Shown: positions 36,926-50,187, counted from the stretch's first letter. The stretch is 64,000 nt of DNA from Actinomyces sp. oral taxon 897 (GCF_002999235.1 NZ_CP027236.1:1550001-1614000); one strand, 5' to 3'. Numbers and translations are program-made. Notes: generated by a model from the letters alone, not told the origin.

Positions 36926-38116
36926 ATGACCCGCCCCCGCACCGGTACCCACCGTCAGCCGCTCCCGTTCGCGCTCTCGGCGCGCTCCACCCTGGGGGTG
37001 GAGTGGGAGCTGATGCTCATTGACCGCGACAGCCTGGACCTGCGCCAGTGCGCCGCCGAGATCCTGCGCGTCGCGAGCCAGAGCCCCTTCGTCCACGGCG
37101 AGATGATGCTCAACACGGTCGAGGTGGTCTCCGGGGCACGCGAGCGCGTGGCCCAGTGCATGGAGGACATCGCCGCGGCCCTCGACCACCTGCTGCCCGT
37201 CACCGACCCGTTGCGCATTGACCTGACCAGCGCCGGCACCCACCCCTTCGCCGACCCGCTGGTACAGAAGGTGACCGACGCCGAGCGCTACGCGCGCCTG
37301 GTGGACCGCACCCGCCTGTGGGGCCACCAGATGCTCATCTTCGGTACCCACGTGCACGTCGGCGTCGAGAGGCGCGCCAAGGTCCTGCCGATCCTCAGGG
37401 CCCTGCTCACCCGCACCGCCCACCTGCAGTGCCTCAGCGCCTCCTCGCCCTTCTGGTCCGGGCAGGACACCGGCTACGCCGACAACCGGGCCATGATGTT
37501 CCAGCAGCTGCCCACCGCCGGCGCCCCCGAGCAGCTGGACACCTGGGAGGAGCTGGAGGCCTACGCCGGGGACATGGTCCACACCGGCGTCATCAGGGAC
37601 TTCACCGAGGTCCGCTGGGACGTGCGCCCCTCCCCGCGCCTGGGCACCATCGAGGTGCGGGCCTGCGACGCCGCCACCAACCTCACCGAGCTCGCCGGCG
37701 TCGCCGCCCTGACCCAGTGCCTGGTGGAGTCCTTCTCCCGGGCCCTGGACCGCGGGGAGGAGCTCGACGCCATGCCCGACTGGTACGTGGCCGAGAACAA
37801 GTGGCGCTCGGCCCGCTACGGCATGGAGGCCATCCTCATTACCAACTCCGCCGGTGACGAGGAGCTCGTCACCGACACCGTGGCCAGGATGCTCACCGAG
37901 CTCGAGCCGGTCGCCTCCGACCTGGGCTGCCTGACCGAGCTCGAGGGCGTACGCGCCACGCTCGACGCCGGGGCCTCCTACCAGCGCCAGCTCGCCGCCG
38001 TCGGGGCCGCCGGGGGCTGCAAGGAGGCAGCGGTACGCCTCCTGCTGGCCGAGACACGTGCGGGCCGGCCCCTGCACCCCACCCAGGTGCTGGCCCTGGC
38101 CTCGTCGTCCACCTGA
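36926..38116 (+). CDS. Carboxylate-amine ligase of the YbdK / glutamate-cysteine ligase 2 family
   Basis: 396 residues. LGVEWELMLIDRDSLDLRQC opens the ATP-grasp-like glutamate ligase fold, then HGEMMLNTVEVVSGA, TSAGTHPFADPLVQKVTDAE, MLIFGTHVHVGVERR, SASSPFWSGQDTGYADNR and PRLGTIEVRACDAATNLTEL, which supply metal and substrate ligands. Family members join glutamate to an amine using ATP; those studied have weak glutamate-cysteine ligase activity. Actinobacteria normally use mycothiol, so the physiological product here is open. ATG after a GAGGGATCC leader. The last 16 bases are duplicated just after the gene. Confidence 0.92.
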   Translation: MTRPRTGTHRQPLPFALSARSTLGVEWELMLIDRDSLDLRQCAAEILRVASQSPFVHGEMMLNTVEVVSGARERVAQCMEDIAAALDHLLPVTDPLRIDLTSAGTHPFADPLVQKVTDAERYARLVDRTRLWGHQMLIFGTHVHVGVERRAKVLPILRALLTRTAHLQCLSASSPFWSGQDTGYADNRAMMFQQLPTAGAPEQLDTWEELEAYAGDMVHTGVIRDFTEVRWDVRPSPRLGTIEVRACDAATNLTELAGVAALTQCLVESFSRALDRGEELDAMPDWYVAENKWRSARYGMEAILITNSAGDEELVTDTVARMLTELEPVASDLGCLTELEGVRATLDAGASYQRQLAAVGAAGGCKEAAVRLLLAETRAGRPLHPTQVLALASSST

Positions 38117-38132
38117 CTCGTCGTCCACCTGA
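38101..38132. repeat. 16-bp tandem duplication of a gene end
   Basis: CTCGTCGTCCACCTGA, which ends the ligase gene with its stop codon, is exactly repeated at 38117-38132, giving a second copy of the C-terminal codons and stop. Confidence 0.9.
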
Positions 38133-38148
38133 ACGGCCCGGGTGCGGC

Positions 38149-38230
38149 CCGCAGACTTAAGGAGCCGCTGCCGTCCAGGTCCAGGCGGTCCAGGACCTGA
38201 CCGTGCACCCCGCAGGCTTAAGGAGCCGCT
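38149..38230. repeat. Pair of 21-bp direct repeats
   Basis: CCGCAGACTTAAGGAGCCGC (plus a T) at 38149-38169 and CCGCAGGCTTAAGGAGCCGC (plus a T) at 38210-38230, one difference, 61 bp apart, in the spacer before the next membrane-protein gene. CTTAAG is rare in this GC-rich DNA, so these could be binding sites. Confidence 0.6.
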
Positions 38231-38346
38231 CGCGCAGACGGGGATCGGGTCACTCGCGGCCTGCACGGCTCCTTTCGCTACGGCAGCCCGCCCTCCCGCC
38301 GCGGCAACCCGCGGCCTGCACGCCGCCGACCGTCTACTGTGGTGCC

Positions 38347-39027
38347 ATGGCGACGCCACCGTCCTCCCAGCTCACGCCCTACCCGTGGCAGCCCGGTCCG
38401 GCTGGCTGGCTCGTCCTGGACGCCGGGAGGAGTACCCGCCGCGCGCTGGGGCTGGTCCTCATCGTCGTCCTGCTCATGCTCCTGGTCCCCGTCCTGTTCA
38501 TGCTGTTCTGGGTCGTGGTATCCACCGGTACGGACAAGCCCTTGGGCGGCGGGCTGGGCCTCGGCGTGTTCGCGGCCGCCCTCGCGCTGCCCCTGGGGCT
38601 GTGCATATGGGCTATGACCCGGGCCGGGACGCCGCCGACCGTGGTCGACGCCCAGGGACTGCACCTGAACCAGCCGGGCGCACCCGTCCAGACCATCCCC
38701 TGGTCCCAGGCACACGGCCACGTGGCGGTCAAGACGGTCACGCAGTACGTGCCCGGCGCGGTCGGCACGCCGTCCATGGCCTTTGTGTGCCTGGCGTTCG
38801 ACGACGGGGAGATCCCCCTGCCGGGTACCATGCTCAGCTCCCCCACCCCCTACGTCATTAGCCAGCAGTCCTACGTCACCGCCCTGAGGGTCCTGGCCTA
38901 CGACCCCTGGCACCAGGAGGCGCCCCTGACGCTGACTGAGCAGACCTACACACCCTGGGTACCCACCAGCACCTACTACCACCACCCCTACCACTACCCT
39001 TACCACTATCCTCACCCGTTCACGTAA
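38347..39027 (+). CDS. Two-helix membrane protein with a His/Tyr/Pro tail
   Basis: 226 residues: a short Pro-rich start, two membrane helices at about 34-95 (LGLVLIVVLLMLLVPVLFML, LGVFAAALALPLGLCIWAM), then a cytoplasmic beta-rich domain of about 100 residues (PTVVDAQGLHLNQPGAPVQT, IPWSQAHGHVAVKT, MAFVCLAFDDGEIPL) that resembles a small PH-like fold. The last 18 residues (STYYHHPYHYPYHYPHPFT) are almost only His, Tyr and Pro, possibly a metal-binding tail. The ATG at 38347 is in the frame of the membrane segments. No operon partner; family not recognised. Confidence 0.75.
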   Translation: MATPPSSQLTPYPWQPGPAGWLVLDAGRSTRRALGLVLIVVLLMLLVPVLFMLFWVVVSTGTDKPLGGGLGLGVFAAALALPLGLCIWAMTRAGTPPTVVDAQGLHLNQPGAPVQTIPWSQAHGHVAVKTVTQYVPGAVGTPSMAFVCLAFDDGEIPLPGTMLSSPTPYVISQQSYVTALRVLAYDPWHQEAPLTLTEQTYTPWVPTSTYYHHPYHYPYHYPHPFT

Positions 39028-39383
39028 GAAGACGTCCTCCGGCCGGGGCTGCTGCGTGGTGGGCCGAAAGCCTGTGGCCTGGCGGACGTCCCGCAGGAGA
39101 AGCGCGAGGCGGAGCGTCAGCGTCACCGGAGCCCGTGGCCTGGCAGACGTCCCCCGGCAGGGGATGCTGACGGCCCGGGCGGGCGGGGACTGGTACGCGG
39201 GGTGGCTCCCGGCCGGGGCTGCTGCGTGGTGGCTCCCCGACCCACGCCCTTAACCGCCGCAGGGACCGGCTCAGGGGCCCGGGGCGGTTCACGTCGCGTG
39301 GTGGTGGTCCTGGCCGACCGGCTCAGGGGCCTGGGGGCACGGGCTGGCACCGCGGACACGGGCTGGCACCGCGGGCGCGGGCC
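39028..39383. other. Repeat-rich spacer before tsaD
   Basis: CCGGCCGGGGCTGCTGCGTG occurs at 39041 and 39210. GCCTGTGGCCTGGCGGACGT and GCCCGTGGCCTGGCAGACGT occur at 39070 and 39131. ACGGGCTGGCACCGCGG is in tandem near 39340. Convergent space between the membrane-protein gene and tsaD; no coding frame supported. Confidence 0.6.
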
Positions 39384-40430
39384 TTACCTGGCCACGACCG
39401 TCTCCAGGGGCATACCGGAGTCCGGGGCGAAGTCCAGGGGCGAGGGGGCGACGCCGGAGCGCGCGGCCGCCGATCCCATCGCCGCGATCTGGGCGCCGTT
39501 GTCGGTGCAGTAGCGCAGCGGGGGCAGGCGCAGGGTGATACCCGCGGCCCCGCAGCGCTCTGCGGCGAGCTCACGCAGGCGGGAGTTGGCCGAGTAGCCG
39601 CCACCGACCACGAGGGTGTCCACGTCCTGGTCCAGGCAGGCCTGGACGGCCTTGGCGGTCAGGGAGTCGTTGACGGCCTCGGAGAAGGCCGCGCAGACGT
39701 CGGCCACGGGGACCAGCTCGCCGTCGTCCTCCAGGGACTCCACGTAGCGGGCCACGGCCGTCTTGAGCCCGGAGAAGGAGAAGTCGTACCGGTGGCGCTG
39801 GCGGTCCTTGGCGGCGGCCAGCCCCCGGGGGAAGCGGATGGCGGTGCGGTCCCCGTGCTGGGAGACGCGGTCCACGTGCGGGCCGCCGGGGTAGGGCAGG
39901 CCGAGCAGCCGGCCGACCTTGTCGAAGGCCTCCCCGGCGGCGTCGTCCAGGGTGCCCCCCAGCTCGTGCACGTCGGTGGCGAGGTCGCCCACGGCCAGGA
40001 GGCTGGAGTGCCCGCCGGAGACGACGAGCCCCACGAAGCGCCGGGGCAGGGGCCCGTCGACGAGCTCGTCGACCGCCAGGTGCCCGATGACGTGGTTGAC
40101 GCCGTACAGGGGCAGGCCCAGCACGGCGGCCAGGGCCTTGGCGGCGCTCACCCCCACGGTGAGGCTGCCGATCAGGCCCGGGCCCGCGCTCACGGCGACC
40201 GCGTCCACCTGGTCCAGGCCGACCCCGGCCTGCTCCAGGGCGGCGTCCAGGGTGGGAAGGAGGGACTCCAGGTGGGCGCGCGAGGCGATCTCGGGGATGA
40301 TGCCGCCGTAGCGGGCGTACTCGTCCATGGAGGTGGCGGTGACGTCCGTCAGCAGCTGGCGGCCGCGCACCAGCGCCACGCCGGTCTCGTCGCAGGTGGA
40401 CTCAATGCCGAGGATCAGGGGCTCGCTCAC
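39384..40430 (-). CDS. tsaD: tRNA threonylcarbamoyltransferase TsaD
   Basis: 348 residues. The N-terminus [16 protein letters not shown] and the metal ligands of [13 protein letters not shown] mark the Kae1/TsaD family. Further motifs are [61 protein letters not shown] and [12 protein letters not shown]. With TsaB and TsaE, encoded nearby, it transfers the threonylcarbamoyl group from its AMP derivative to A37 of tRNAs reading ANN codons. In most Actinobacteria it directly follows rimI; here sdhCAB and array A4 lie between. Confidence 0.97.
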   Translation of the reverse strand: MSEPLILGIESTCDETGVALVRGRQLLTDVTATSMDEYARYGGIIPEIASRAHLESLLPTLDAALEQAGVGLDQVDAVAVSAGPGLIGSLTVGVSAAKALAAVLGLPLYGVNHVIGHLAVDELVDGPLPRRFVGLVVSGGHSSLLAVGDLATDVHELGGTLDDAAGEAFDKVGRLLGLPYPGGPHVDRVSQHGDRTAIRFPRGLAAAKDRQRHRYDFSFSGLKTAVARYVESLEDDGELVPVADVCAAFSEAVNDSLTAKAVQACLDQDVDTLVVGGGYSANSRLRELAAERCGAAGITLRLPPLRYCTDNGAQIAAMGSAAARSGVAPSPLDFAPDSGMPLETVVAR

Positions 40431-40478
40431 GCCCCCAGCCTACGCCCGGCTGCCGCCCCGCCCCCTCCCGCGGCCAAC

Positions 40479-40535
40479 AAGTACCGTTCTCACGACGAAC
40501 AAGTACCGTTCTCGCGAGCAATAAGTACCGTTCTC
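40479..40535 (-). repeat. 22-bp tandem array A4 (3 units)
   Basis: Plus-strand AAGTACCGTTCTC at 40479, 40501 and 40523. Variable parts on the minus strand: attgctcgc and gttcgtcgt between units, gttggccgc after the last. The expected closing half-unit at 40462 is degenerate. It starts 35 bp after the sdhB stop, reads in the sdhB direction and ends 48 bp before tsaD. Confidence 0.93.
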
Positions 40536-40570
40536 GCGACGGAAGAGAGGAGGAGGGGCGGCGTCGGGGC

Positions 40571-43344
<2,774 letters not shown>

Positions 43345-43357
43345 GGTGGTTCAACTC

Positions 43358-44134
43358 TCAGTGGGATCCGATACCGGCCTCGGCGGCCTTGACCGCGTAC
43401 TCGACGGCGTCCATGGGCGCGTCCACCAGGTGGAAGAAGATCGCGGTGGGCACGCACATGAAGGCGAGGAAGAGGCCGAAGGCGACGACGAAGGCGACCA
43501 GGCGCACGAAGGGGATCACGTTGCCGCGGATGGCGCCCAGGGTCTGGAGGGCCGACCACACCCCGTGCCACACGTGCAGGCACAGGGCGGCCAGGGCCAC
43601 GGCGTAGATGAGCCACACCCACCACAGCTGGAAGCCGTACCACATGTTCATGTAGGCGCGACCGTGCTCGTAGTGGCCGCCGGGGGTGATCGTCAGGGTG
43701 GTGAACTGCAGGATGTGCCAGACGAGGAACAGCAGCAGGATGACCCCGCCCCAGCGCATGGTGCGCATGGCGTAGCGGGAGGCGAAGTACTCGGCGCCGG
43801 GCTTCTTGACCGCGTACCTGTCGGTGCCGCGCGCCTTCTTGTTGCGCACCCACAGGTGGAAGGCGCTGCCGGCGTGGACCAGCAGGCAGGCCATGAGCGC
43901 CACGCGCAGGATCCACAGGACGCCGCTAGGGGGCAGGATCGGCACGAGCAGCTGGCGCAGGAAGTAGGCGTAGTGGTCGTAGGCGATCTCGCCCTCGAAG
44001 TAGTGGGTGTTGCCGTAGGCGTGGAAGATCACGAAGAGTATGAACACGAACCCCGAGATCGCCATCATGCGCTTCATGAAGACGGTCGTCGTGAACGCCG
44101 TGCGCTTCTTGGAGAGGAGAGTCGCTTTGGTCAC
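43358..44134 (-). CDS. sdhC: Succinate dehydrogenase / fumarate reductase cytochrome b subunit
   Basis: 258 residues with five membrane helices (MMAISGFVFILFVIFHAYGN, LWILRVALMACLLVHAGSAF, GGVILLLFLVWHILQFTTLT, LWWVWLIYAVALAALCLHVW, LVAFVVAFGLFLAFMCVPTA). Histidines in the first four helices (FHAYG, VHAGSAFHL, VWHILQ, CLHVWHG) are the likely ligands of two haems, as in type B enzymes of Bacillus and Wolinella. It anchors SdhAB and exchanges electrons with menaquinone. First gene of the operon, 13 bp before sdhA, so the promoter lies in 44135-44354. Confidence 0.95.
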   Translation of the reverse strand: MTKATLLSKKRTAFTTTVFMKRMMAISGFVFILFVIFHAYGNTHYFEGEIAYDHYAYFLRQLLVPILPPSGVLWILRVALMACLLVHAGSAFHLWVRNKKARGTDRYAVKKPGAEYFASRYAMRTMRWGGVILLLFLVWHILQFTTLTITPGGHYEHGRAYMNMWYGFQLWWVWLIYAVALAALCLHVWHGVWSALQTLGAIRGNVIPFVRLVAFVVAFGLFLAFMCVPTAIFFHLVDAPMDAVEYAVKAAEAGIGSH

Positions 44135-44354
44135 GTCACTAGTCTAGTGACCAGCCGTCGGTCGCAGGCACCACTTGGCCCCTCTCTCTGCGACCGCCTC
44201 CAGGGAACCTTGCCGTTCCAACGTTTTCCCGCCGCCCGCCAGGGCCGCTCCCACGGGGGCGGGCAGGGGGGAGGGGGAGGCGGGGAGGACCTGGGGCGGT
44301 ACTTTTGGCAAGGAGGACGTCAGACAAATCCAAGGGGCCGGTGCGGGGGCACGG
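44135..44354. other. sdh promoter region
   Basis: GGAACCTTGCCGTTCC (5-bp arms) lies about 70 bp before sdhC and could be a regulator site. Beyond it is a purine-rich run (GGGGGGAGGGGGAGGCGGGG). A lone CGGTACTT at 44301 resembles the 22-bp repeat core but lacks GAGAA. Confidence 0.4.
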
Positions 44355-45158
44355 CTAGGAGCCCACCGGGGCGGGAGCAGGGCGCAGCAGGGCCCGCATA
44401 ACGACGGCGTCCTCCTGGGGCGTCTGGTAGTAGCGTCGCCGCAGCCCGATACGGGTGAAGCCGTGGGCGGCGTAGAGGCTCTGGGCGGCGGCGTTGGAGG
44501 CCCGTACCTCCAGCAGCACGGCCCGGCAGCCCGCCCGCCGCGCCGTATCCATGAGCTCAGTCAGCAGGCGGGAGGCCACCTTGCGACGTCGGGCCTGCGG
44601 GATGGTGGCAATGGTCAGCAGGTCGGCGTCGCCAGCACCGTCACCCACCCACATGCCGGCGTAGCCCAGGATCCGGCTCCCCGCTCCTGCCGCGCCCCGC
44701 GCGTCTTCCCGCTCCCCCGGTTTGGGGCCCGCGGCCAGGGGGCTGGCGGGGCCCGTAGCCGGGGGGCCGGTGGGAGCTGCGAGCGGGGGGTCGGCGGGGT
44801 CCGTAGCCAGGGGGCTGGCTGGCGCCAGCGCCCGTGACCCGCCTGTCCCGGCAGATCCCGTCTGCGAGGGGTCGCTGGCTGGCCCCGGGACGGACAGCCC
44901 CGTACTGGCTGGCCCCGGGACGGGGCAGGGGCCTGGTGGGGATCCCGGCCAGGACGTCAGCCCCGGGACGGGGCAGGGCCCGCGGGCCACGACGTAGCGG
45001 CGGTCCCCGCCTGAGGCGGCCGCCAGCTCACCGGCCAGGAGGTCCTGGCTCCAGGCCTCCGCCCCGAACAGGCTGGCCTCCAGGCGCGCCACGACGGGCA
45101 GGTCCGCCTCGGTCATGTCCTCCAGGGTGACGCCGTCGGGGCCGGACGGGGTGCTCAC
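44355..45158 (-). CDS. rimI: Ribosomal-protein alanine acetyltransferase RimI with a central low-complexity insert
   Basis: 267 residues; typical RimI has about 155. The GNAT fold begins LEDMTEADLPVVARLEASLF with EAWSQDLLAGEL. About 105 Pro/Gly/Ala/Ser-rich residues interrupt it (from about 60 to 165). The fold resumes with ILGYAGMWVGDGAGDADLLT, acetyl-CoA loop IPQARRRKVASRLLTELMD and ASNAAAQSLYAAHGFTRIGL. RimI acetylates the N-terminus of ribosomal S18 and sits with the tsa genes in many bacteria. It overlaps tsaB by four bases. The insert lies at a surface loop, so activity may persist. Confidence 0.9.
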   Translation of the reverse strand: MSTPSGPDGVTLEDMTEADLPVVARLEASLFGAEAWSQDLLAGELAAASGGDRRYVVARGPCPVPGLTSWPGSPPGPCPVPGPASTGLSVPGPASDPSQTGSAGTGGSRALAPASPLATDPADPPLAAPTGPPATGPASPLAAGPKPGEREDARGAAGAGSRILGYAGMWVGDGAGDADLLTIATIPQARRRKVASRLLTELMDTARRAGCRAVLLEVRASNAAAQSLYAAHGFTRIGLRRRYYQTPQEDAVVMRALLRPAPAPVGS

Positions 45159-45922
45159 CGGGCGCGACGGGCGGTGCCGGGCACGTGGACGTCCGCGTGG
45201 CGCAGGTAGAGGGGCTCGCTGCCCAGTTCCTCCCCCCGCCCCACCCGGGCCAGGGCCAGACGGACCTGGCTGGCCGCGTCCCCGGAGACCGGGGCGTGGA
45301 CAGGGACGCCGAGCCGGTGGGCCAGGGACGGGTAGAGCACCGCCCCCGAGCCGGCCAGGACCAGGTGGTCGTGGCCGTCCGCCAGGGACAGGGCCTGCTC
45401 GGGGGGCAGCACATGCAGGTCGCTGAGGCGCTCGACGTCGTCGGCCCCCCGGGCGCGGTAGGTGGCGGCGTAGACCTCCTTGCGGCGCGCGTCGGTCAGG
45501 ACCAGGACGGTGGTACCCGCCTGGGCCCCCTGGGCGTCCGCCTCGTCCAGGGCGGTGCGGGCGACGGCGTCCAGGCTCGGGATCCCGTACAGGGGGACGC
45601 CCCGGGCCCGGCAGACCACGCGCGCCGTGACCAGCCCGGCGCGCAGGCCGGTGAACGGCGCGGGCCCGGTAGCGGCCACGACGGCGTCCAGGCGGGCGGC
45701 GGGGCTGCCGGGGTCGCCCAGGGCCTGCCGGAGCATGGGCCCCAGGGACTCGGCGTGGCGGCGGGGGTCGTCCTGCTCCTCCGCCACCAGGATCTCCAGC
45801 CGCACCCGGGCCCCGGCGGCCGGGAGGCCCGGGCCAGCCCCCTTCGCGCCGTCGTCGGCCACAGTGGCCTGCACGAGGAGGAGCCGGGTCCCCCGGGAGG
45901 AGTCAATCGACAGGATGCGCAC
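45155..45922 (-). CDS. tsaB: tRNA threonylcarbamoylation protein TsaB
   Basis: 255 residues. MRILSIDSSRGTRLLLVQ opens the actin-like fold; AVVAATGPAPFTGLRAGLVT is the TsaB signature near residue 90, and GIPSLDAVARTAL and VLVLTDARRKEVYAATYRAR follow. TsaB lacks the metal histidines of TsaD and forms the TsaBDE complex for t6A37. Nine bases after the 45932-46828 gene and overlapping rimI, so it belongs to the same operon. Confidence 0.95.
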   Translation of the reverse strand: MRILSIDSSRGTRLLLVQATVADDGAKGAGPGLPAAGARVRLEILVAEEQDDPRRHAESLGPMLRQALGDPGSPAARLDAVVAATGPAPFTGLRAGLVTARVVCRARGVPLYGIPSLDAVARTALDEADAQGAQAGTTVLVLTDARRKEVYAATYRARGADDVERLSDLHVLPPEQALSLADGHDHLVLAGSGAVLYPSLAHRLGVPVHAPVSGDAASQVRLALARVGRGEELGSEPLYLRHADVHVPGTARRAR

Positions 45923-45931
45923 GCCCCCAGC

Positions 45932-46828
45932 CTAGCCCTGCTGGGACGCCTCCGAGGCCGGGCCGGGCCCGGTGGCGCCGTGGCCCAGCAGGACGGCGGT
46001 ACGACGTCGCTCACGCAGGATAATGCCGACCACGGCCAGGGCCCCCAGCCCCAGGACCACCCCGGCGGTCAGCCAGGCCTGCCAGCTCGGGCCACCGCCG
46101 CGGGGGGCGGGGTCGGCCCGCGCGGAGGCCTGGGCGGTCTTGGCCAGGACCGCCGAGTAGGTCTCCAGGCTGACAGGCCCGGCCAGGCGGTCGTGGGCCA
46201 GGGCGTCCATGGCCGTCACGGTGCCCTCCGACACCGCGAACCAGGCGCCGTCGTCGTCCCGGACGATGGCGGGCCCCTCGGCCCCGGTGGTGGGACGGGC
46301 GGTGGACTGCTCCCCCGCCCCGGCGTCGGTCTCCGCCCCGGCCCCCGTCAGGACGGCGGTGGCCAGGAGGGTGTCAGGTACCCAGGTGGCCGTGACCTCC
46401 TGGTCCACGTCGAGCAGGACCGCCCCGGCGGGCTGCCCGCCCTCCTCGACCGCGCTGACCCACAGGGACGTAGGCACCAGTGCCGCCTGAGGGTCCGTAC
46501 CGTCGCGGAAGCCGTCCGCCCAGGCGCACACCGGCAGGGCGGGGTGGACGACCAGGACGCCGGTCAGCCCCTGGGAGCGCAGGTAGGACTCACCGGAGGA
46601 CCTGACCCAGGTCCCCGCCCTGCCCGTGGTCTCCAGGGGCTGGCAGGTCGCGGGCAGGGCCTGGACGGTGGGACAGGCCACCGGCAGGGCGGGGAGGCCC
46701 AGCACGAGCAGGAGCAGCGTCGCACCCGGCAGGAGGCGACCGGGTCCTGGAGAAGCCCGCCACCGGCCTCTCGGCACCCGGGCGGGAGGGCGGGACGTGG
46801 GTCGCGGGCGACGGCGTCGGGCAGCCAC
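45932..46828 (-). CDS. Exported or membrane protein of unknown function within the tsa operon
   Basis: 298 residues. A basic start (AARRRRPRPTSRPPARVPRG) precedes a signal-like helix (LLPGATLLLLVLGLPALPVA). The outside part is about 200 residues with three cysteines (ACPTVQALPATCQPLE, PVCAWADG) and acidic loops. A second membrane helix (WLTAGVVLGLGALAVVGIIL) and a short cytoplasmic RERRRTAVLL end follow. Membrane topology resembles type VII secretion or peptidoglycan accessory proteins, but no family is recognised. Gaps of 8-9 bp on both sides put it between tsaE and tsaB in one operon, where no such gene is usual. Confidence 0.78.
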   Translation of the reverse strand: MAARRRRPRPTSRPPARVPRGRWRASPGPGRLLPGATLLLLVLGLPALPVACPTVQALPATCQPLETTGRAGTWVRSSGESYLRSQGLTGVLVVHPALPVCAWADGFRDGTDPQAALVPTSLWVSAVEEGGQPAGAVLLDVDQEVTATWVPDTLLATAVLTGAGAETDAGAGEQSTARPTTGAEGPAIVRDDDGAWFAVSEGTVTAMDALAHDRLAGPVSLETYSAVLAKTAQASARADPAPRGGGPSWQAWLTAGVVLGLGALAVVGIILRERRRTAVLLGHGATGPGPASEASQQG

Positions 46829-46836
46829 GGCGGCCC

Positions 46837-47360
46837 TCAGCCGGCCAGGACGGTCAGGTCCACGCCCTGCCAGCGCGGGCCCACGGCGCGGACGGTCATG
46901 GTGCGGCGCCCGTCATCGACCCCGGCCAGGTCCGTCACCGGCGAGCCGTCACCGGACCCCAGCCCGCCGTGGGGGCGGCTGACCAGCACCTCCAGGCGGG
47001 AGGCGGCCAGGCCCTCCACCTTGTCCTGGCCCCACTCGACCAGGGTCACGCACTCCTCCATGGAGGAGTCCAGGTCCAGGGCGTCCACCTCCTCCAGGCT
47101 GCTCAGACGGTAGGCGTCCACGTGGACGAGGTCGGGCCCACCGCCCAGGGCGGGGTGGACCCGGGCGATCACGAAGGTCGGGGAGGTCACCCGCCCGCGC
47201 ACGCCCAGGGCCTCGCCGACCCCCTGGGCCAGGGTGGTCTTGCCCGCGCCCAGGCCGCCCGAGAGCATGACGAGGTCCCCGGCCCGCAGGAGGCCGGCGA
47301 GCCGCGCCCCCAGGGCCCGGGTGGCGTCAGGGCCGGTAGTGGTCAGGGTGATCTGGTTGC

Positions 47361-47364
<4 letters not shown>
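46837..47364 (-). CDS. tsaE: tRNA threonylcarbamoylation ATPase TsaE
   Basis: 175 residues. Walker A is LSGGLGAGKTTLAQGVGEAL, then VTSPTFVIARVHP, the family's HVDAYRL motif and VTLVEWGQDKVEG. TsaE hydrolyses ATP to reset the TsaBD complex in t6A synthesis. The last 40 residues (GGLGSGDGSPVTDLAGVDDG) contain a loop longer than usual. Its ATG overlaps the alr stop by four bases. Confidence 0.95.
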
Positions 47365-48752
<1,388 letters not shown>

Positions 48753-48765
48753 GACGCCGATTCTC

Positions 48766-50037
48766 TCACTGCGTACCGGTAACCCCACCCAGGGCGAGCC
48801 ACCTCTCCTCCTCGTTGGCCAGCAGCAGAGGCCCCTCGGCCCGGTACAGGTCCTCGATAATGCCAGGCAGCTCACATGCCAGGTCCATGGCGGCCACGGC
48901 GTGCCCGGGGCCGGGGGCCTGTGAGACGGACGACGCCACCCCCGAGGCGGCCTCGGCCCCCACGGTGCCCGAGGCCGCCTGGGCCGCCAGCCGGTGGAGG
49001 CGCACGGCCAGCCCCACCGCGCCGCGCACCCGCGGCAGGGGCATCTGGACCGCGGTGGTCAGCCCCCCGGCGGAGGGGGGCGGCAGGGTCCCGCCCTCGG
49101 TGTCCGCCTGTGCCCCGGCCAGCACCGCCCCGAGGATCCCGGCCAGGACGTCGCCGCTGCCGGCCGTGGCGAGCCAGGCCGGACCCGGCCCGGCCGTCCA
49201 CAACCGGCTCGGGCGCCGGGACCTGGGCGGCGTGTCGCGGGGGGTGGCGATGACGCAGCGGGCCCCCTTGAGCAGGACGGTGGCACCGGTGCGGATCGCC
49301 AGGCGGCGGGCGGCGTCCTCCTGGGCGGCCTCGACCTGGGCGCGCTCCGTGGGGCGTCCGAGCCCGCTCAGCAGGTCGGCGGCCTCCCCGGCGTGGGGGG
49401 TCAGGACGGTGGTGTGGGTCAGCCGGGTGCCGCCCTCCAGCAGCCCCGGCAAGAGGCTCAGGGCGCCGGCGTCCACGACGGCGGGCAGGACGCCCTGCGG
49501 GACGGGGTCGAGCGGGCCCGCCCCGCGCCGTGCCGTGGCCCCGGGGGCGTGCGGGGAGACGACGTCCTCCCCGGCGTCGGGTACGCCTCCGGGCTCGTCT
49601 CCCACGGGCACGCCTCCCACCGACTCGTCTCCCACGGGCTCGGCCCCGGGGCCACCGCCCAGGGAGGCGTCGACCGCGTTCACCGGCAGCGGGGTACGCA
49701 CCAGCTGGCGCAGGACGTCACGCAGCTCCCTCATCCGGGGCTCGTCGGCGGGGTCGGTGCCCGGCCCCACCACCAGCGCCTGGCAGCGCCCGGTGGCGGG
49801 GACCACCTCGGGCCGGGCGGCCAGCACCAGGTCCTGCACCCGGCGCGGGGCCATGAGCCGGACCATGCCCGCACCGGTGCGCACGGCGGCGGCACAGGTC
49901 AGGACCGCGGCCCCGGGGTAGGTCTCGCTGCCCGCCCAGACACTGAGGACACCGCGGGTGTACTTGTGGTCGTGCGACCCGGGGACACGCAGGTAGGTGA
50001 AGCGGCGGGGCGCGGGAAGGGTGTCAGTCACCCGCAC
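48766..50037 (-). CDS. nnrD: ADP-dependent NAD(P)H-hydrate dehydratase
   Basis: 423 residues from the GTG at 50037 (a GTG two codons on is also possible). Only the dehydratase (YjeF C-terminal) domain is present: HKYTRGVLSVWAGSETYPGA, AAAVRTGAGMVRLMAP, QALVVGPGTDP, VLTPHAGEAADLLSGLGRPT, TVLLKGARCVIATP and the catalytic loop TAGSGDVLAGILGAVLAGA. A VGDE-type repeat insert of about 45 residues sits after AVDASLGG. The enzyme repairs hydrated NADH and NADPH using ADP. The usual epimerase half is missing and must be separate. It is divergent from acpS and followed by alr. Confidence 0.9.
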   Translation of the reverse strand: MRVTDTLPAPRRFTYLRVPGSHDHKYTRGVLSVWAGSETYPGAAVLTCAAAVRTGAGMVRLMAPRRVQDLVLAARPEVVPATGRCQALVVGPGTDPADEPRMRELRDVLRQLVRTPLPVNAVDASLGGGPGAEPVGDESVGGVPVGDEPGGVPDAGEDVVSPHAPGATARRGAGPLDPVPQGVLPAVVDAGALSLLPGLLEGGTRLTHTTVLTPHAGEAADLLSGLGRPTERAQVEAAQEDAARRLAIRTGATVLLKGARCVIATPRDTPPRSRRPSRLWTAGPGPAWLATAGSGDVLAGILGAVLAGAQADTEGGTLPPPSAGGLTTAVQMPLPRVRGAVGLAVRLHRLAAQAASGTVGAEAASGVASSVSQAPGPGHAVAAMDLACELPGIIEDLYRAEGPLLLANEEERWLALGGVTGTQ

Positions 50038-50187
50038 ATTGTCACCCGCCCACCGTCCGTAGGCGGTCAGGCCGCGCAGGCCGTCGTGCCCCGGGTGCGC
50101 CCGGGGCGGCAGGGACGGACGGTGCCGCTGGTGAAGTAGTGGCCAACCTGCATTGCCACCCGCGCGGGCGGCGGGGACACTGGTGAC

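Noticed and set aside
44301..44308. Lone CGGTACTT as an eighth repeat site
   Set aside because: It lacks GAGAA and any second unit; expected by chance.
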